This document shows positions 17,499 to 26,355 of a stretch of 64,000 nt of DNA, piece after piece. Made by a program: the position numbers and the translations under genes. The stretch covers positions 496,001-560,000 of the forward strand of contig JAYFOZ010000002.1 in NCBI GenBank assembly GCA_034928305.1, in the 5' to 3' direction. The notes below the pieces were generated by a model. The model saw only the letters and a list, made by a program, of their open reading frames with translations, was not told where the DNA came from and searched no databases. Source of the DNA: Methanomassiliicoccaceae archaeon (GTDB lineage Archaea > Thermoplasmatota > Thermoplasmata > Methanomassiliicoccales > Methanomethylophilaceae). Position 1 is the first letter of the stretch, and every line of letters starts with the position of its first letter.

Positions 17499-17750
17499 AT
17501 GACAGACGATAGCTACAAAAGGTGCAAATCGTGCCGCTTCTGCATTCATTCCGACAGTATCTGGAAATGTCATTTCACAGGAATGGACAGTGGCCCCGAA
17601 GGAACATGTGCCAGATATAGGCCTGGGATATGCGAGAGCTGCAATTACTACAGTATAACGGACGGAAAGGAATTCTGCAATGCCACTTCGAGGGAGACCA
17701 TATGTTTCGATGTATGTTCCCTCTATGAGCCGGACTTCAGGTCAGGATGA
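17499..17750 (+). CDS. Cys-rich small protein (83 aa), probable metal binder
   Basis: Contains 12 Cys in 83 residues, arranged as CKSC, then C-x8-C, then C-x6-C-x2-C, followed by further Cys near FCNATS and ICFDVCSLY. The pattern suggests two or more zinc or iron-sulfur knuckles. No signal peptide or membrane segment. The start lies shortly after a TATA-like stretch, so it may be leaderless. Its 3' end overlaps the convergent DUF5685 gene by 9 bases, placing it at the edge of the Cys-rich-peptide/radical-SAM locus. Family not recognised. Confidence 0.6.
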   Translation: MTDDSYKRCKSCRFCIHSDSIWKCHFTGMDSGPEGTCARYRPGICESCNYYSITDGKEFCNATSRETICFDVCSLYEPDFRSG

Positions 17751-18713
17751 ACGGTTACGCTCCTTATGGCTGTCCATAAGGTCTTTTACGCCGGTCTTGG
17801 CGGAGCTTCTTCCGGTGACAACGTTCTTCGCAGACTCGGGAATGCCGTGCATGACTATATTGTCGGTCACTCCCACAGAGGACCTCATACTCTTTCTCAC
17901 GAACGAGTAGGAAGTCTGAAGGTCCGTTATCACGGAGTTCATCATGTCCGTGATCTCATAAAGATTCTCATTGACGAAAGAGTTGCGATTTGTGTAAGTG
18001 TTCGAGCACCGGCACTCTATATTTTCATATTCCGTTCCCCGTTTCTCCATAAAATCAGAGTAACGTGCCAGGAAAGGATTGTACGTATTGTCCATATAGT
18101 CTTTGTCGAGGTCGTCGACGGCATCCATAAGATATACGATGGAAGTCAGATTGACAAAAAGTTCTCGGAGGTGCCTATCTGATGGATTTCCTGCTATATC
18201 CTCTAAAGATTTTGAAAGTGCCAGACCGAACTCCGACCCCATCCGTACAGGGTCCGTGCAACCATCCAGCTCCATCTGTCGCAATCTCGTGTATCCTTCC
18301 CCTACTGTCCCGTCGTATTCAGGATAAAGCGATTCCGCCTTTCTGATGGCACGGTTAAGTGCCAGAGATATGAACTTATTCCTTTTTGAGGGCTTGTCGT
18401 AAGTATCGTCGACGAGTTCCCACTTGGTAAGAAGAATCGTATATCCGGCCATTTTCCTCATCACGTCGGACTCCGCATACGGCCCGCGAAAAACGCATGC
18501 GGGACCGTTCTTAGTGGGAATGAAGTCGAGCACGTCTCCGGAGAGCGAGTTCAATAGGACCGTGTTGAAAGTCATGTCGTAGTTCACGGCAGCGGTGGAG
18601 AAAAGACCGAAACCGCGCCTCAGCTCGTGGCACGTTTCGCAGTAATATCTGCGGTAATCTGCCAGGTCAGGTGCCGACATGCGGCTGTAGAGAGGCGTGG
18701 TGTATCCCAACAT
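17742..18713 (-). CDS. DUF5685-family protein
   Basis: A 323-residue, mostly helical cytoplasmic protein. The start MLGYTTPLYSRMS, followed by YRRYYCETCHELRRGFGLFS and YDMTFNTVLLNSL, is the characteristic DUF5685 opening (a YRxxYCxxC motif and a YDxTF motif). Further on are VYLMDAVDDLDKDYMDNTYNPFLARY, with an Asp-rich helix reminiscent of isoprenoid-synthase-like folds, and a late CRC. The biochemical role of DUF5685 is not established. It is divergently transcribed from the Cys-rich peptide and radical SAM genes across a 93-base promoter gap, which suggests shared regulation. Confidence 0.65.
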   Translation of the reverse strand: MLGYTTPLYSRMSAPDLADYRRYYCETCHELRRGFGLFSTAAVNYDMTFNTVLLNSLSGDVLDFIPTKNGPACVFRGPYAESDVMRKMAGYTILLTKWELVDDTYDKPSKRNKFISLALNRAIRKAESLYPEYDGTVGEGYTRLRQMELDGCTDPVRMGSEFGLALSKSLEDIAGNPSDRHLRELFVNLTSIVYLMDAVDDLDKDYMDNTYNPFLARYSDFMEKRGTEYENIECRCSNTYTNRNSFVNENLYEITDMMNSVITDLQTSYSFVRKSMRSSVGVTDNIVMHGIPESAKNVVTGRSSAKTGVKDLMDSHKERNRSS

Positions 18714-18806
18714 ATTCCATCAGCCTTAGAAGGGTCAAACCTTTAATATATTCGTACGAGGTTCGAGAGCAACATTCCCGATACATTATATCGGTTGGTG
18801 AAAATC

Positions 18807-19178
18807 ATGTCAAGTGCCTCTAAATCCGAGAATAAGGTCGCGAACGAAGCGGCAAAGGCAGAGAAAGCAGCTGTCGATTCCAAGCCAGAAGGTAAAAAAA
18901 ACTCCTCCGGTGAATGCAAGGGCGACGGCGCAAGGGCCATGATGGCCAACAAGCTCTACATGCGCCAGCTCCCCGACGTTCTTCCCGAGGACTACAACGA
19001 AGCCATGACGGAGAAAGCACACCACGGGAACAAACCGTGCTACGATTGCTGCACCGAGAAGGGCTGTTGCAGCCCCGGATGCACTGTATGCCTCATAGCG
19101 GCCGCCGCATGCTGCTGCCTGCTCTGCTGCTACACGACCGATGGATTCAACGGTGTATGGACCTATTGGCCCAACTGA
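18807..19178 (+). CDS. Cys-rich peptide, candidate substrate of the adjacent radical SAM enzyme
   Basis: A 123-residue protein. Residues 1-70 are hydrophilic, Lys/Ala/Glu-rich and leader-like, ending in PEDYNEAMTEKAHHGNK. Residues 78-108 contain twelve Cys in 31 positions, as CYDCC, GCCSPGCTVC, then CCC and CC around LIAAAA and LL, followed by a Trp/Tyr-rich tail. The ATG at 18807 has the archaeal-type ribosome-binding site GGTG six bases upstream. The gene ends 32 bases before a SPASM radical SAM gene on the same strand. A precursor with a conserved leader and Cys core next to a SPASM enzyme is the layout of thioether RiPPs. An alternative is a Cys-rich membrane-associated module. Confidence 0.65.
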   Translation: MSSASKSENKVANEAAKAEKAAVDSKPEGKKNSSGECKGDGARAMMANKLYMRQLPDVLPEDYNEAMTEKAHHGNKPCYDCCTEKGCCSPGCTVCLIAAAACCCLLCCYTTDGFNGVWTYWPN

Positions 19179-19210
19179 TCCCGATCCGGACGGTTTGAAA
19201 CGGTGATGCC

Positions 19211-20353
19211 GTGAAACCGTATATTGCGATACTCATAAAGCCTACCTTGGAGTGCAACCGTTCTTGCCGCCACTGTTACCACCTCCCCGAGGAGAGGAAT
19301 TCCGGTAACATTTCGTTCCAGACTCTGGAGAAGATCTTCAAGCTGGCTTCCGAAGAGTACCAGTCGGTTTGGTTCATCTGGCACGGCGGAGATCCCCTGC
19401 TTATGCCGTTCTCTTTCTATCGCAGGGCGTTAGATTTTCAGGACAAGTATTTTGGAAAGGATTCACATAGGGTCGGCAATACGATCCAGACAAACGGGAT
19501 CAACATCGACCGCAGGCTTCTGAGGCTATGCGAGGACAGGAGCATCAATGTCGGGATTTCTTATGAGGGTCCGTATAACGACATTCTGAGGAACATGACC
19601 GCGGAGACCGGAAGGTCCATAGAGGTCATGCAGAAACACGGTTCCAAGTTCTCTGTCAGTTGCACGTTATCGACAGAAACAGCAGACAAGCAACCGGAAA
19701 TTTACCGTTACTTCAGGGACTTGGGGATCGCCCCGTCCTTCTCTCCAGTGTTGCCGAAGGGATGCGCGGCCGTAGACCCGTCTATGATACCGGATACCGA
19801 CGTATATATCAAAGGCTGCATCGATGCGTTCGACGAGTGGCTGTTCGACAAGGACGCCGAGGTCCCCCTTCTCCCGTATTATCTGTATGTTTTGAACGCC
19901 TTGGGCAAACCGGCGTTCGCCGACTGCCCCCACACATCTTGCATGGGCAGGTGGCTGTGCGTCTATCCCAACGGGGACCTGTATCCATGCGCCAAAGGCT
20001 GCCCTTCCAAATACCGTATGGGCAACGTGAGCGAGATCGAATCCATATCGGATGTATTTTCCACCGACGGTTTCGCCGACATCCTCGAAGGTACAGTAGC
20101 CCGGAGGAACGAGTGTTCTTCATGCGAGATATACCGTTACTGCGCCGGAGGCTGCAGCATCGATGCCGAATGCGAGACCGGTATCGAGAAGAACGGCGGA
20201 CCTTCGTGCAAGATCTTCAAGGCGGTATTCCTTCACGTAAAGGAAGAGGTCGACAGGATACTCTCGGAGAGGCCCGACATGTCCCAGTATAACATGTTCG
20301 TTCGCGATGCCGTGCTGGGCAAGCTCATCAACCCCGGAATAGTGAACTTCTGA
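19211..20353 (+). CDS. Radical SAM/SPASM protein, candidate peptide maturase
   Basis: A 380-residue radical SAM enzyme. The SAM-cluster motif is C15-x3-C19-x2-C22 (ECNRSCRHC), followed by the WHGGDPLL motif that contacts SAM (about residue 58). A C-terminal SPASM region binds auxiliary [4Fe-4S] clusters: C-x-GRWLCVYPNGDLYPC, then CSSCEIYRYCAGGC and a final PSCKIF. This architecture is shared by anaerobic sulfatase-maturating enzymes and by peptide maturases that build thioether or C-C links. The GTG start has GGTG five bases upstream. Being 32 bases behind the Cys-rich peptide gene, it most likely modifies that peptide; no sulfatase gene is nearby. Confidence 0.85.
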   Translation: MKPYIAILIKPTLECNRSCRHCYHLPEERNSGNISFQTLEKIFKLASEEYQSVWFIWHGGDPLLMPFSFYRRALDFQDKYFGKDSHRVGNTIQTNGINIDRRLLRLCEDRSINVGISYEGPYNDILRNMTAETGRSIEVMQKHGSKFSVSCTLSTETADKQPEIYRYFRDLGIAPSFSPVLPKGCAAVDPSMIPDTDVYIKGCIDAFDEWLFDKDAEVPLLPYYLYVLNALGKPAFADCPHTSCMGRWLCVYPNGDLYPCAKGCPSKYRMGNVSEIESISDVFSTDGFADILEGTVARRNECSSCEIYRYCAGGCSIDAECETGIEKNGGPSCKIFKAVFLHVKEEVDRILSERPDMSQYNMFVRDAVLGKLINPGIVNF

Positions 20354-20356
20354 AGC

Positions 20357-21286
20357 TTATTTCTTCTCGGAGCCTATCTGAGATATATCGTACGGTGTTA
20401 CCTGATAGACGTAATAGTTCAGCCAGTTGGTCATGAAAAGTGTTGCGTGACCCCTCCATCTCATGACCGGGTCGTTACGCGGATCGTCGTCCGGGAAATA
20501 ATTCTCGGGAATGTTCGGTCCTATACCCTTTTTCAGATCCCTTTCGTATTCGTATGCCAGCGTCCCGCGGTCGTATTCCATGTGCCCCGTGACGAACACC
20601 TGTCCGGCCGCCTCCGAGATAACGACCGATACGCCCGCCTCGGCCGAAGACGCAATGATGTGAAGATGCGGGTTCTTGACTATGTCATCGGCCCGGACCT
20701 CCGTGTAACGGGAGTGCGGCATATTGTATACGTCGTCGAACCCGTTGAAAAGGCGCTCGCCATTGGTCATAACTTTGACAGGAAATATTCCGGACAGTTT
20801 CGATTTCAGAGGATGTTTCGGAATGCCGTAAAGATGGTACAGGCCAGCCTGGGCGCCCCAGCAGATGAAGAGGGTGGATACCACGTGGTCCTTTGTCCAC
20901 TCCATGATCTCGCACAGCTCGTCCCAGTAGTCCACATCTTCGAATGCAAGGTTCTCCACCGGCGCACCCGTTATGATCATTCCGTCGAACTTTCTGTCTT
21001 TTATGTCGTCGAACCTGGTGTAGAAGCGGTCCAGGTACTCCTGGGATATGTTCTTCGACTCGTGGGTCGCCGCCTGCAGCAGATTTATGTTGACCTGCAG
21101 AGGGCTGTTGCTCAGAAGACGCAGTATCTGCGTTTCCGTCTCGACCTTGGTGGGCATCAGGTTCATGATGAGGATATCCAGAGGCCTTATGTCCTGTGAC
21201 ACCGCACGCTTTTCGGTCATTACAAAAACGTTCTCCGACTCCAGGGTGGAGGCGGCTGGCAGGTCGTCGGGGATTTTTATCGGCAA
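20357..21286 (-). CDS. metA: Homoserine O-acyltransferase (MetA type, Glu111 = acetyl)
   Basis: A 309-residue MetA-family enzyme that acylates homoserine for methionine synthesis. The TTG at 21286 gives [20 protein letters not shown], the standard MetA beginning, with GGAAGG upstream and only one base after the cysK stop; longer frames run into cysK. The catalytic Cys is C142 in [11 protein letters not shown], with the later His and Glu in [12 protein letters not shown]. Residue 111 is Glu (GAPVE), which in studied MetA proteins goes with acetyl-CoA rather than succinyl-CoA (Gly111). O-acetylhomoserine would then be sulfhydrylated. It forms an operon with the preceding cysteine synthase. Confidence 0.92.
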   Translation of the reverse strand: MPIKIPDDLPAASTLESENVFVMTEKRAVSQDIRPLDILIMNLMPTKVETETQILRLLSNSPLQVNINLLQAATHESKNISQEYLDRFYTRFDDIKDRKFDGMIITGAPVENLAFEDVDYWDELCEIMEWTKDHVVSTLFICWGAQAGLYHLYGIPKHPLKSKLSGIFPVKVMTNGERLFNGFDDVYNMPHSRYTEVRADDIVKNPHLHIIASSAEAGVSVVISEAAGQVFVTGHMEYDRGTLAYEYERDLKKGIGPNIPENYFPDDDPRNDPVMRWRGHATLFMTNWLNYYVYQVTPYDISQIGSEKK

Positions 21287-21287
21287 T

Positions 21288-22199
21288 TCAATACCTTCCG
21301 TAGATGCCCGTACTGAGGTATTTTTCCCCACCGTCGGGTAAGATTGCAAGTAGCTTCCTACCTTTATTAGCTTTGCCGAATTCCAGCATGGCCGCGACGG
21401 CCGCACCGGAGGAAATCCCTGCAAAGATGCCCTCTTCCCTTGCCAGTCTGACGGCCGTCCTTTCCGCGTCCTCGGTCGAAACCCTGACGACTTTCCATAT
21501 CATGTCGATGTCGAGGCAGCCCGGGACGAAATTCGCCCCTATGCCCTGGATGCCGTGCGGCCCCGCCGCTCCTTCGGTCAGGAGGGGGCTCTCTTCAGGC
21601 TCCACTCCTATCACCTTTGCATCCGAGCCCGCATCGGCGAAAGCCTGAGCAATTCCCGTTGCGGTCCCTGCGGTACCTATGCCGGAGAAAACGAAATCCA
21701 CATCGGGAAGGTCCCTGAGGATCTCTTTTCCCGTGCCGACCCTGTGAGCCAAAGTATTGGCGGGGTTATCGAACTGTCCGGGAACGAACGCGCTCCTTTC
21801 TTTGGCGATCTCGCGCGCTCTGTCGACCGCCCCCCTCATGCCCTCGGCCCCGGGAGTGAGGACGATATCGGCGCCGTATGCCCTCATATACGCCATGCGT
21901 TCCTCGGACATCGTGTCCGGAATGACTATCACCGTACGATATCCCTTGGCCGCGGCCACCATGCAGAGGGCGATGCCCGTGTTGCCCGAAGTCGGTTCTA
22001 CGATGGTTCCGCCCTCTTTAAGAAATCCCTTGGCTTCGGCGTCCGCTATCATAGATGCCGCCGCCCTGTCCTTTACGGACCCTCCGGGGTTGCCGCGTTC
22101 CATCTTAACATAGATGTGCGATTTATCCGGGGCCATCTTCCTCAGCCTTATAATGGGCGTCTCGCCGATGCATTCGAGAACGCTGTCATATACTGTCAT
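21288..22199 (-). CDS. cysK: Cysteine synthase (O-acetylserine sulfhydrylase)
   Basis: A 303-residue PLP enzyme that makes cysteine from O-acetylserine and sulfide. The PLP lysine is K43 in GGSVKDRAA. The substrate loop TSGNTG is at about 70-75, the phosphate-binding [10 protein letters not shown] loop near 172, and the C-terminal [10 protein letters not shown] segment is intact. The length is typical. Its stop is one base before the MetA start, so sulfur assimilation into cysteine and homocysteine precursors is co-expressed. A homologue using O-acetylhomoserine cannot be excluded, given its partner. Confidence 0.92.
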   Translation of the reverse strand: MTVYDSVLECIGETPIIRLRKMAPDKSHIYVKMERGNPGGSVKDRAAASMIADAEAKGFLKEGGTIVEPTSGNTGIALCMVAAAKGYRTVIVIPDTMSEERMAYMRAYGADIVLTPGAEGMRGAVDRAREIAKERSAFVPGQFDNPANTLAHRVGTGKEILRDLPDVDFVFSGIGTAGTATGIAQAFADAGSDAKVIGVEPEESPLLTEGAAGPHGIQGIGANFVPGCLDIDMIWKVVRVSTEDAERTAVRLAREEGIFAGISSGAAVAAMLEFGKANKGRKLLAILPDGGEKYLSTGIYGRY

Positions 22200-22238
22200 A
22201 ATGTCTCACCGCACCTACTATCGGCAACTTAATGTTTT

Positions 22239-22784
22239 TCAGAACTCCACGCCGCGACGTGCCGGAATTCCTTTGTCGAAAGGGTGCTTTATAAGGACCA
22301 TCTCGGTCACCAGGTCGGCATAATCTTTGATCTTGTCCGGTGCGCCTCTCCCGGTCAGGACCACTTCCGTAAAGGGGGCCCTTTTGTCCAACACATCGAT
22401 GACCTCTTCGGGCTTAAGAAGCTCCCACGACATCGCTACGTTTATCTCGTCGGCGATTACCAGATCGTACTTACCGGAGGAGAGGATATCCGAAAGACGG
22501 TCAAGCGCCTCGTGTGCCAGGCGTATATCTTCGGGACGTGTTACATCCGAACACATATGGTCAAGGCCCATGGACAGGATCTCGAATCCTTCAAACCTTT
22601 TCGCGGCCAGCTGCTCGCCGTATTCCTCCGATGGCTTCAGGAACTGGATCATTATCGCTTTGAGGCCGCAACCGGCCGCCCTGAAGGCCAGCCCCAGGGC
22701 GGCCGTGGTCTTTCCCTTCCCGTTACCGGTATAAACGTGTACAAGGCCCAGTTCGTCTTTCTTGCAGCAGTTTTTCACGTCCAT
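22239..22784 (-). CDS. cobO: Cob(I)yrinic acid a,c-diamide adenosyltransferase
   Basis: A 181-residue CobO/BtuR-type ATP:corrinoid adenosyltransferase that places the 5'-deoxyadenosyl ligand on cobalt during corrinoid synthesis. It shows the Walker A motif YTGNGKGKTTAALG (residues 18-31), IQFLKP, the DxxxADEINVAM Walker B-like segment, and VVLTGRGAPDKI near the end. The N-terminal extension contains a CC pair. Corrinoid supply is central to this organism because its methyltransferase MtaC is a corrinoid protein. The gene lies 39 bases upstream of cysK on the same strand and may share its transcript. Confidence 0.9.
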   Translation of the reverse strand: MDVKNCCKKDELGLVHVYTGNGKGKTTAALGLAFRAAGCGLKAIMIQFLKPSEEYGEQLAAKRFEGFEILSMGLDHMCSDVTRPEDIRLAHEALDRLSDILSSGKYDLVIADEINVAMSWELLKPEEVIDVLDKRAPFTEVVLTGRGAPDKIKDYADLVTEMVLIKHPFDKGIPARRGVEF

Positions 22785-22863
22785 GTTTGCAGTATCGGCG
22801 TCTCCGAATTAATAATACCGCACCGGCAATGGTTAAAATAAACGCCGAACAATCGACAGGGCA

Positions 22864-24273
22864 ATGGAGGAGATGTCGAAGGCGCAGAAGAGGACGTTGC
22901 TAATTGCATCATGCATAGCATCGGCGATAACTCCTCTTACGGGCACGATGATGAATCTGAGCCTTGTGAGCATCGGTCTGACCTTCGGCGTCGGTGCGCA
23001 TGCACTCGCTTACGTCAACACGGCGTTCCTGCTTTCTTCGGCGGTGTTCATGGTGCCGATCGCGAAGATCGCCGACATATACGGGAGGAGGAAGCTTTTC
23101 ATATTCGGCCTCATCCTTTTCACGATCGCATCCATAGTTGCGTATTTCTCCGTGTCTTTCGAGATGCTGCTGATATTGAGAGCAGTAATGGGACTGGCGA
23201 CCGCGGCCATAGCCGGAACTGCGATATCGATGCTTACCGATGCTTTCGGCCCGTCCGAAAGGGGGGCCGCTATCGGACTGAATACCGCAAGCGTCTACTT
23301 GGGGGCGGCAATGGGGCCGGTCGTCGGAGGAATCATAAACGACGCTCTGGGTTGGAGGTCCGTCTTCCTGGTCACGATACCTCTGGCGATAATCTCATCC
23401 TTCACAATATTGAGTGTGAGAAGTAACAACGAAATGCATCACGGCAAGACCTTCGACCTTACGGGAACGGTCCTGTGCTCCCTGGCAATAACGCTGACGA
23501 TGATAGGCCTGATAAACATGCCCCGCCTCCTGTCCGCAGTTTCGATGATCGTGGGATTGCTACTGCTGTGGGCTTTCGTGAAATACGAGAAGCGCGTCGA
23601 GGAACCTGTTCTCGATGTCCGCATATTTTCGAACAAGACCTTCTCCCGGTCCTGCCTGGCCTCGTTCATGATGAACTCAGCGAACTATGCCGTGTCGTTC
23701 TTCGTTGCGATCTATCTTCAGACCATCGGCGCCCTCACGTCCTCCGAAGCGGGAATCGTAATGCTCTCCCAGCCCCTCGTACAGGCAGCCCTCACCGCTT
23801 ATTTCGGAAAACTGTACGACAGGATGGAAGACAAGAGACTTCTGCCGACGGTCGGCGTGGCCGTGAGCGGGATAGGTATAATTCTCATAATGGCGCTGTC
23901 GATAGACCTAAACCTCCAATTGGTGATCGCGGCACTGTTATTCTTCGGACTGGGCAACGCGATCTTCAATGCCCCCAACACCACGGCGATAATGTCTTCC
24001 GTCTCCCCCGTCGACCGCGGCGCGGCATCGGCCATGGTTGCCGTCGTAAGACAGACGGGCATGATGGCGTCCATGGGGATAGCGATGTTCGCAATAGCCG
24101 TCATAATGGGGGGACTCGACACATTGGGCCCGAGCACATATGGAAATTTCGTCATGGTGATACGTATTTCCTTCTTTGTATCGGCCGTGATGTGCCTGTT
24201 CGCCATGTTGGTTTCATGGTTCAGAGGAGCCCCGCCCGAGAGAAGAGCCAGCATAACGCGAAAAGTTAATTGA
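22864..24273 (+). CDS. MFS drug-efflux-type transporter (EmrB/QacA-like)
   Basis: A 469-residue major-facilitator protein with about 14 hydrophobic segments, the size of the DHA2 (EmrB/QacA) drug:H+ antiporters. The loop motif A is visible as KIADIYGRRKLFIFG (about residue 68), and motif C-like GPVVGGIINDALGWRSVF near 149. The C-terminus is short and basic. Transported compound unknown; export of toxic amphiphiles is typical of the family. The start ATG is followed by a second in-frame ATG three codons later. It is divergent from cobO. Confidence 0.85.
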   Translation: MEEMSKAQKRTLLIASCIASAITPLTGTMMNLSLVSIGLTFGVGAHALAYVNTAFLLSSAVFMVPIAKIADIYGRRKLFIFGLILFTIASIVAYFSVSFEMLLILRAVMGLATAAIAGTAISMLTDAFGPSERGAAIGLNTASVYLGAAMGPVVGGIINDALGWRSVFLVTIPLAIISSFTILSVRSNNEMHHGKTFDLTGTVLCSLAITLTMIGLINMPRLLSAVSMIVGLLLLWAFVKYEKRVEEPVLDVRIFSNKTFSRSCLASFMMNSANYAVSFFVAIYLQTIGALTSSEAGIVMLSQPLVQAALTAYFGKLYDRMEDKRLLPTVGVAVSGIGIILIMALSIDLNLQLVIAALLFFGLGNAIFNAPNTTAIMSSVSPVDRGAASAMVAVVRQTGMMASMGIAMFAIAVIMGGLDTLGPSTYGNFVMVIRISFFVSAVMCLFAMLVSWFRGAPPERRASITRKVN

Positions 24274-24330
24274 GCCTAACTCGGATAACCTTGGCAAACC
24301 CCTATATACCCGCTTTCCGCTAAACGATTT

Positions 24331-25347
24331 ATGGCCGACATGATCTCTGGTTCCAGAGAGAACTTCCGCTTCCAGGTAGTGGTAGTCACAGTCGGTACAA
24401 TCCTGATGGTCACAAAGTTCGTGGCGTATTTCATGACGAATTCGGTGGCCATTTTCACCGATGCGATGGAGAGCATCGTAAACGTCATCGCAGGGCTCGT
24501 AGGCCTTTATGCGTTGTTCATTTCACCCAAGCCCCCTGATAAGGACCACCCTTTCGGGCACGGGCGCGTGGAGGTCGTATCTGCGGCCTTCGAAGGACTG
24601 ATGATCCTCGGAGCAGGCCTGATAATCATATTCTCGGCAGTGGAGTCGCTGTACAATCCAGAGCCTTTACAGCAGATGGATTACGGTCTGATAATAATAT
24701 TCATTGCTGCCCTGGTCAATCTGGCAATGGGAAGGACCGCGATAAAGATAGCCAGAAAGAACCGTTCCCAGGCTTTGGAGGCGAGCGGCAAGCATCTTTG
24801 CACCGATACACTGGACTCCATGGGAATAATAGCGGGCCTGGTCGTCGTGGTCGTCGGCATGCATTACGGCTATAACGTCGCCTGGCTGGACCCGGTGATG
24901 GCCATCCTCTTCGGTGCTTTCATAATGACCACGGGCGCAAGGGTCCTGAAAGGATGCATCGACACCGTCATGGAACGCGCGGAGGAGGAGACAGTCAACA
25001 CGATCGTGGAATGCCTGCGCGAACACAGGCATGACGACTGGGTGGACATCCACGCCCTCAGAGTGATGAAGTTCGGCACCAGGTACGTGGTGGAGCTCCA
25101 TGCCACATTCCCGAGGAACATGACCGTCGGACAGATAGACGACGAGACAAACGAGCTCGAAGAATGTATAATGGAAAAGTTCGGGGACTGCGTCGAGCTG
25201 ACCGTCAAGTCCGAACCCTGCCGGGACTTTTCATGCAGGATATGCAATAGGGACTGCGATATCCGCGATTCGAAATTCGTCAGGATAATCGAGTGGGACG
25301 AAGACAATATGGTGGCTAAAAAACAGCATTCGCCAAATGATGAATGA
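24331..25347 (+). CDS. Cation diffusion facilitator (CDF) metal exporter with Cys tail
   Basis: A 338-residue CDF protein that exports divalent metal (Zn, Fe, Mn, Co or Ni) in exchange for protons. Six membrane helices occupy residues 18-215, with the metal site residues in FTDAMESIVN (helix 2) and CTDTLDSMG (helix 5) and the HPFGHGRVE loop between. A cytoplasmic ferredoxin-like domain follows (DWVDIHALRVMKFG). Beyond it lies an unusual tail with PCRDFSCRICNRDC, four closely spaced Cys suited to metal sensing. CTATATA lies about 27 bases before the ATG and there is no ribosome-binding site, so the gene is probably leaderless. Confidence 0.88.
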   Translation: MADMISGSRENFRFQVVVVTVGTILMVTKFVAYFMTNSVAIFTDAMESIVNVIAGLVGLYALFISPKPPDKDHPFGHGRVEVVSAAFEGLMILGAGLIIIFSAVESLYNPEPLQQMDYGLIIIFIAALVNLAMGRTAIKIARKNRSQALEASGKHLCTDTLDSMGIIAGLVVVVVGMHYGYNVAWLDPVMAILFGAFIMTTGARVLKGCIDTVMERAEEETVNTIVECLREHRHDDWVDIHALRVMKFGTRYVVELHATFPRNMTVGQIDDETNELEECIMEKFGDCVELTVKSEPCRDFSCRICNRDCDIRDSKFVRIIEWDEDNMVAKKQHSPNDE

Positions 25348-25374
25348 TTTATACGGGCCGGCCGATTACGCCCC

Positions 25375-25956
25375 ATGATTTTCAAGAAGGACGTTCCCAA
25401 AGAGATATCTGCGGTCAAATTGTCCAAGTGGTACGACGCCCTGGACGAGAGGGAGAAGATCAGGCTCTCCAGATACGTGGGGGGCGCGGACACTTCTTCC
25501 AAGGCGGCCGTCCTCAAAGACATGATGTCGAAGGCGAACGCGGAAGGTAACAACTCCGCCACTATCACTTTGGGAGAGTTTGCGGAAACCCAGAAATTCA
25601 CTGCCATGGAGCGTTTCCAACTTAGAGAAGAGTATATACTGGCACTTTTTGAGAAAGAGGATTATGCCAAGGCAAAGGAGATGTGCCTCTTAAACCTCGG
25701 ACTCGTTCCCGACATCCTCCCGAACATACTTGGAAAAGACGGTCAGGTACCCGAGAACATATCTTGTCGCAACAGGCTCATCGATATAATGGTCGGAGTG
25801 GAGAACGACTATGACGGCGCCACGGAGATGCTGGAGAAGTTCAACAGCATGGGCATACTTTCCGATGAGGACCTGGTCTTCAGAAAGCAGAGCCTCAAGG
25901 TCCGCAGGCTGCAGATAACTTTCGATTCGATATATTCGTACAAGTTCACCGAATGA
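25375..25956 (+). CDS. Conserved-looking hypothetical helical protein
   Basis: A 193-residue soluble, almost entirely helical protein, with TPR-like stretches (EEYILALFEKEDYAKAKEMC and DYDGATEMLEKFNSMG). No catalytic motif or known family recognised. TTTATACGGG lies about 28 bases before the ATG and there is no ribosome-binding site, so it is leaderless. Its 3' end overlaps the convergent YqfO/NIF3-like gene by 11 bases. Confidence 0.65.
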   Translation: MIFKKDVPKEISAVKLSKWYDALDEREKIRLSRYVGGADTSSKAAVLKDMMSKANAEGNNSATITLGEFAETQKFTAMERFQLREEYILALFEKEDYAKAKEMCLLNLGLVPDILPNILGKDGQVPENISCRNRLIDIMVGVENDYDGATEMLEKFNSMGILSDEDLVFRKQSLKVRRLQITFDSIYSYKFTE

Positions 25957-26281
25957 AGCTCTTCCAGGCGTACATAGGGATCACATCTATCGCCGGCTCT
26001 TCGTAGGGGTGGACGCTGATTATCGATTCTATGACGGATTTCAGGTCGTCTTCCCTTGCGGCGAATTCGACTCTGATCTCGTCGGCAGTTGTCAACTTGC
26101 CCGTTTCACCGTTGTAAGGATCGGAACCCTGAAGCGGTCTCCAGATGCCGGTGACCTTTGTCAGGGAGAAAACCATGTCGTAGCCCGGATATACCTGGGT
26201 CATCGAAGAGTTGATCTTCTCGGTAAGATCTTTTAAAAATTCTTCGGGAATGTTGACGGCTATTTTGAAGATACGGTCCAT
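25946..26281 (-). CDS. Stand-alone NIF3/YqfO CutA-like domain protein
   Basis: A 111-residue protein matching the CutA-like insert domain of NIF3/YqfO proteins. It starts with FKIAVNIPEEFLKDLTEKIN and carries VTGIWRPLQGSDPYNGETGK in the middle and HPYEEPAIDVIPM at the end, which is the domain's signature. In YqfO the domain is inserted in a metal-binding GTP-cyclohydrolase-like fold; here it is free-standing. It is probably trimeric like CutA/PII proteins. Ligand and role are unknown. Confidence 0.75.
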   Translation of the reverse strand: MDRIFKIAVNIPEEFLKDLTEKINSSMTQVYPGYDMVFSLTKVTGIWRPLQGSDPYNGETGKLTTADEIRVEFAAREDDLKSVIESIISVHPYEEPAIDVIPMYAWKSFIR

Positions 26282-26355
26282 GGTACATGACAGGTTCCGA
26301 AAGATAAAACAATATCATCTTATGGATACATCGGCACAATAAGGGGCCCTACGCG

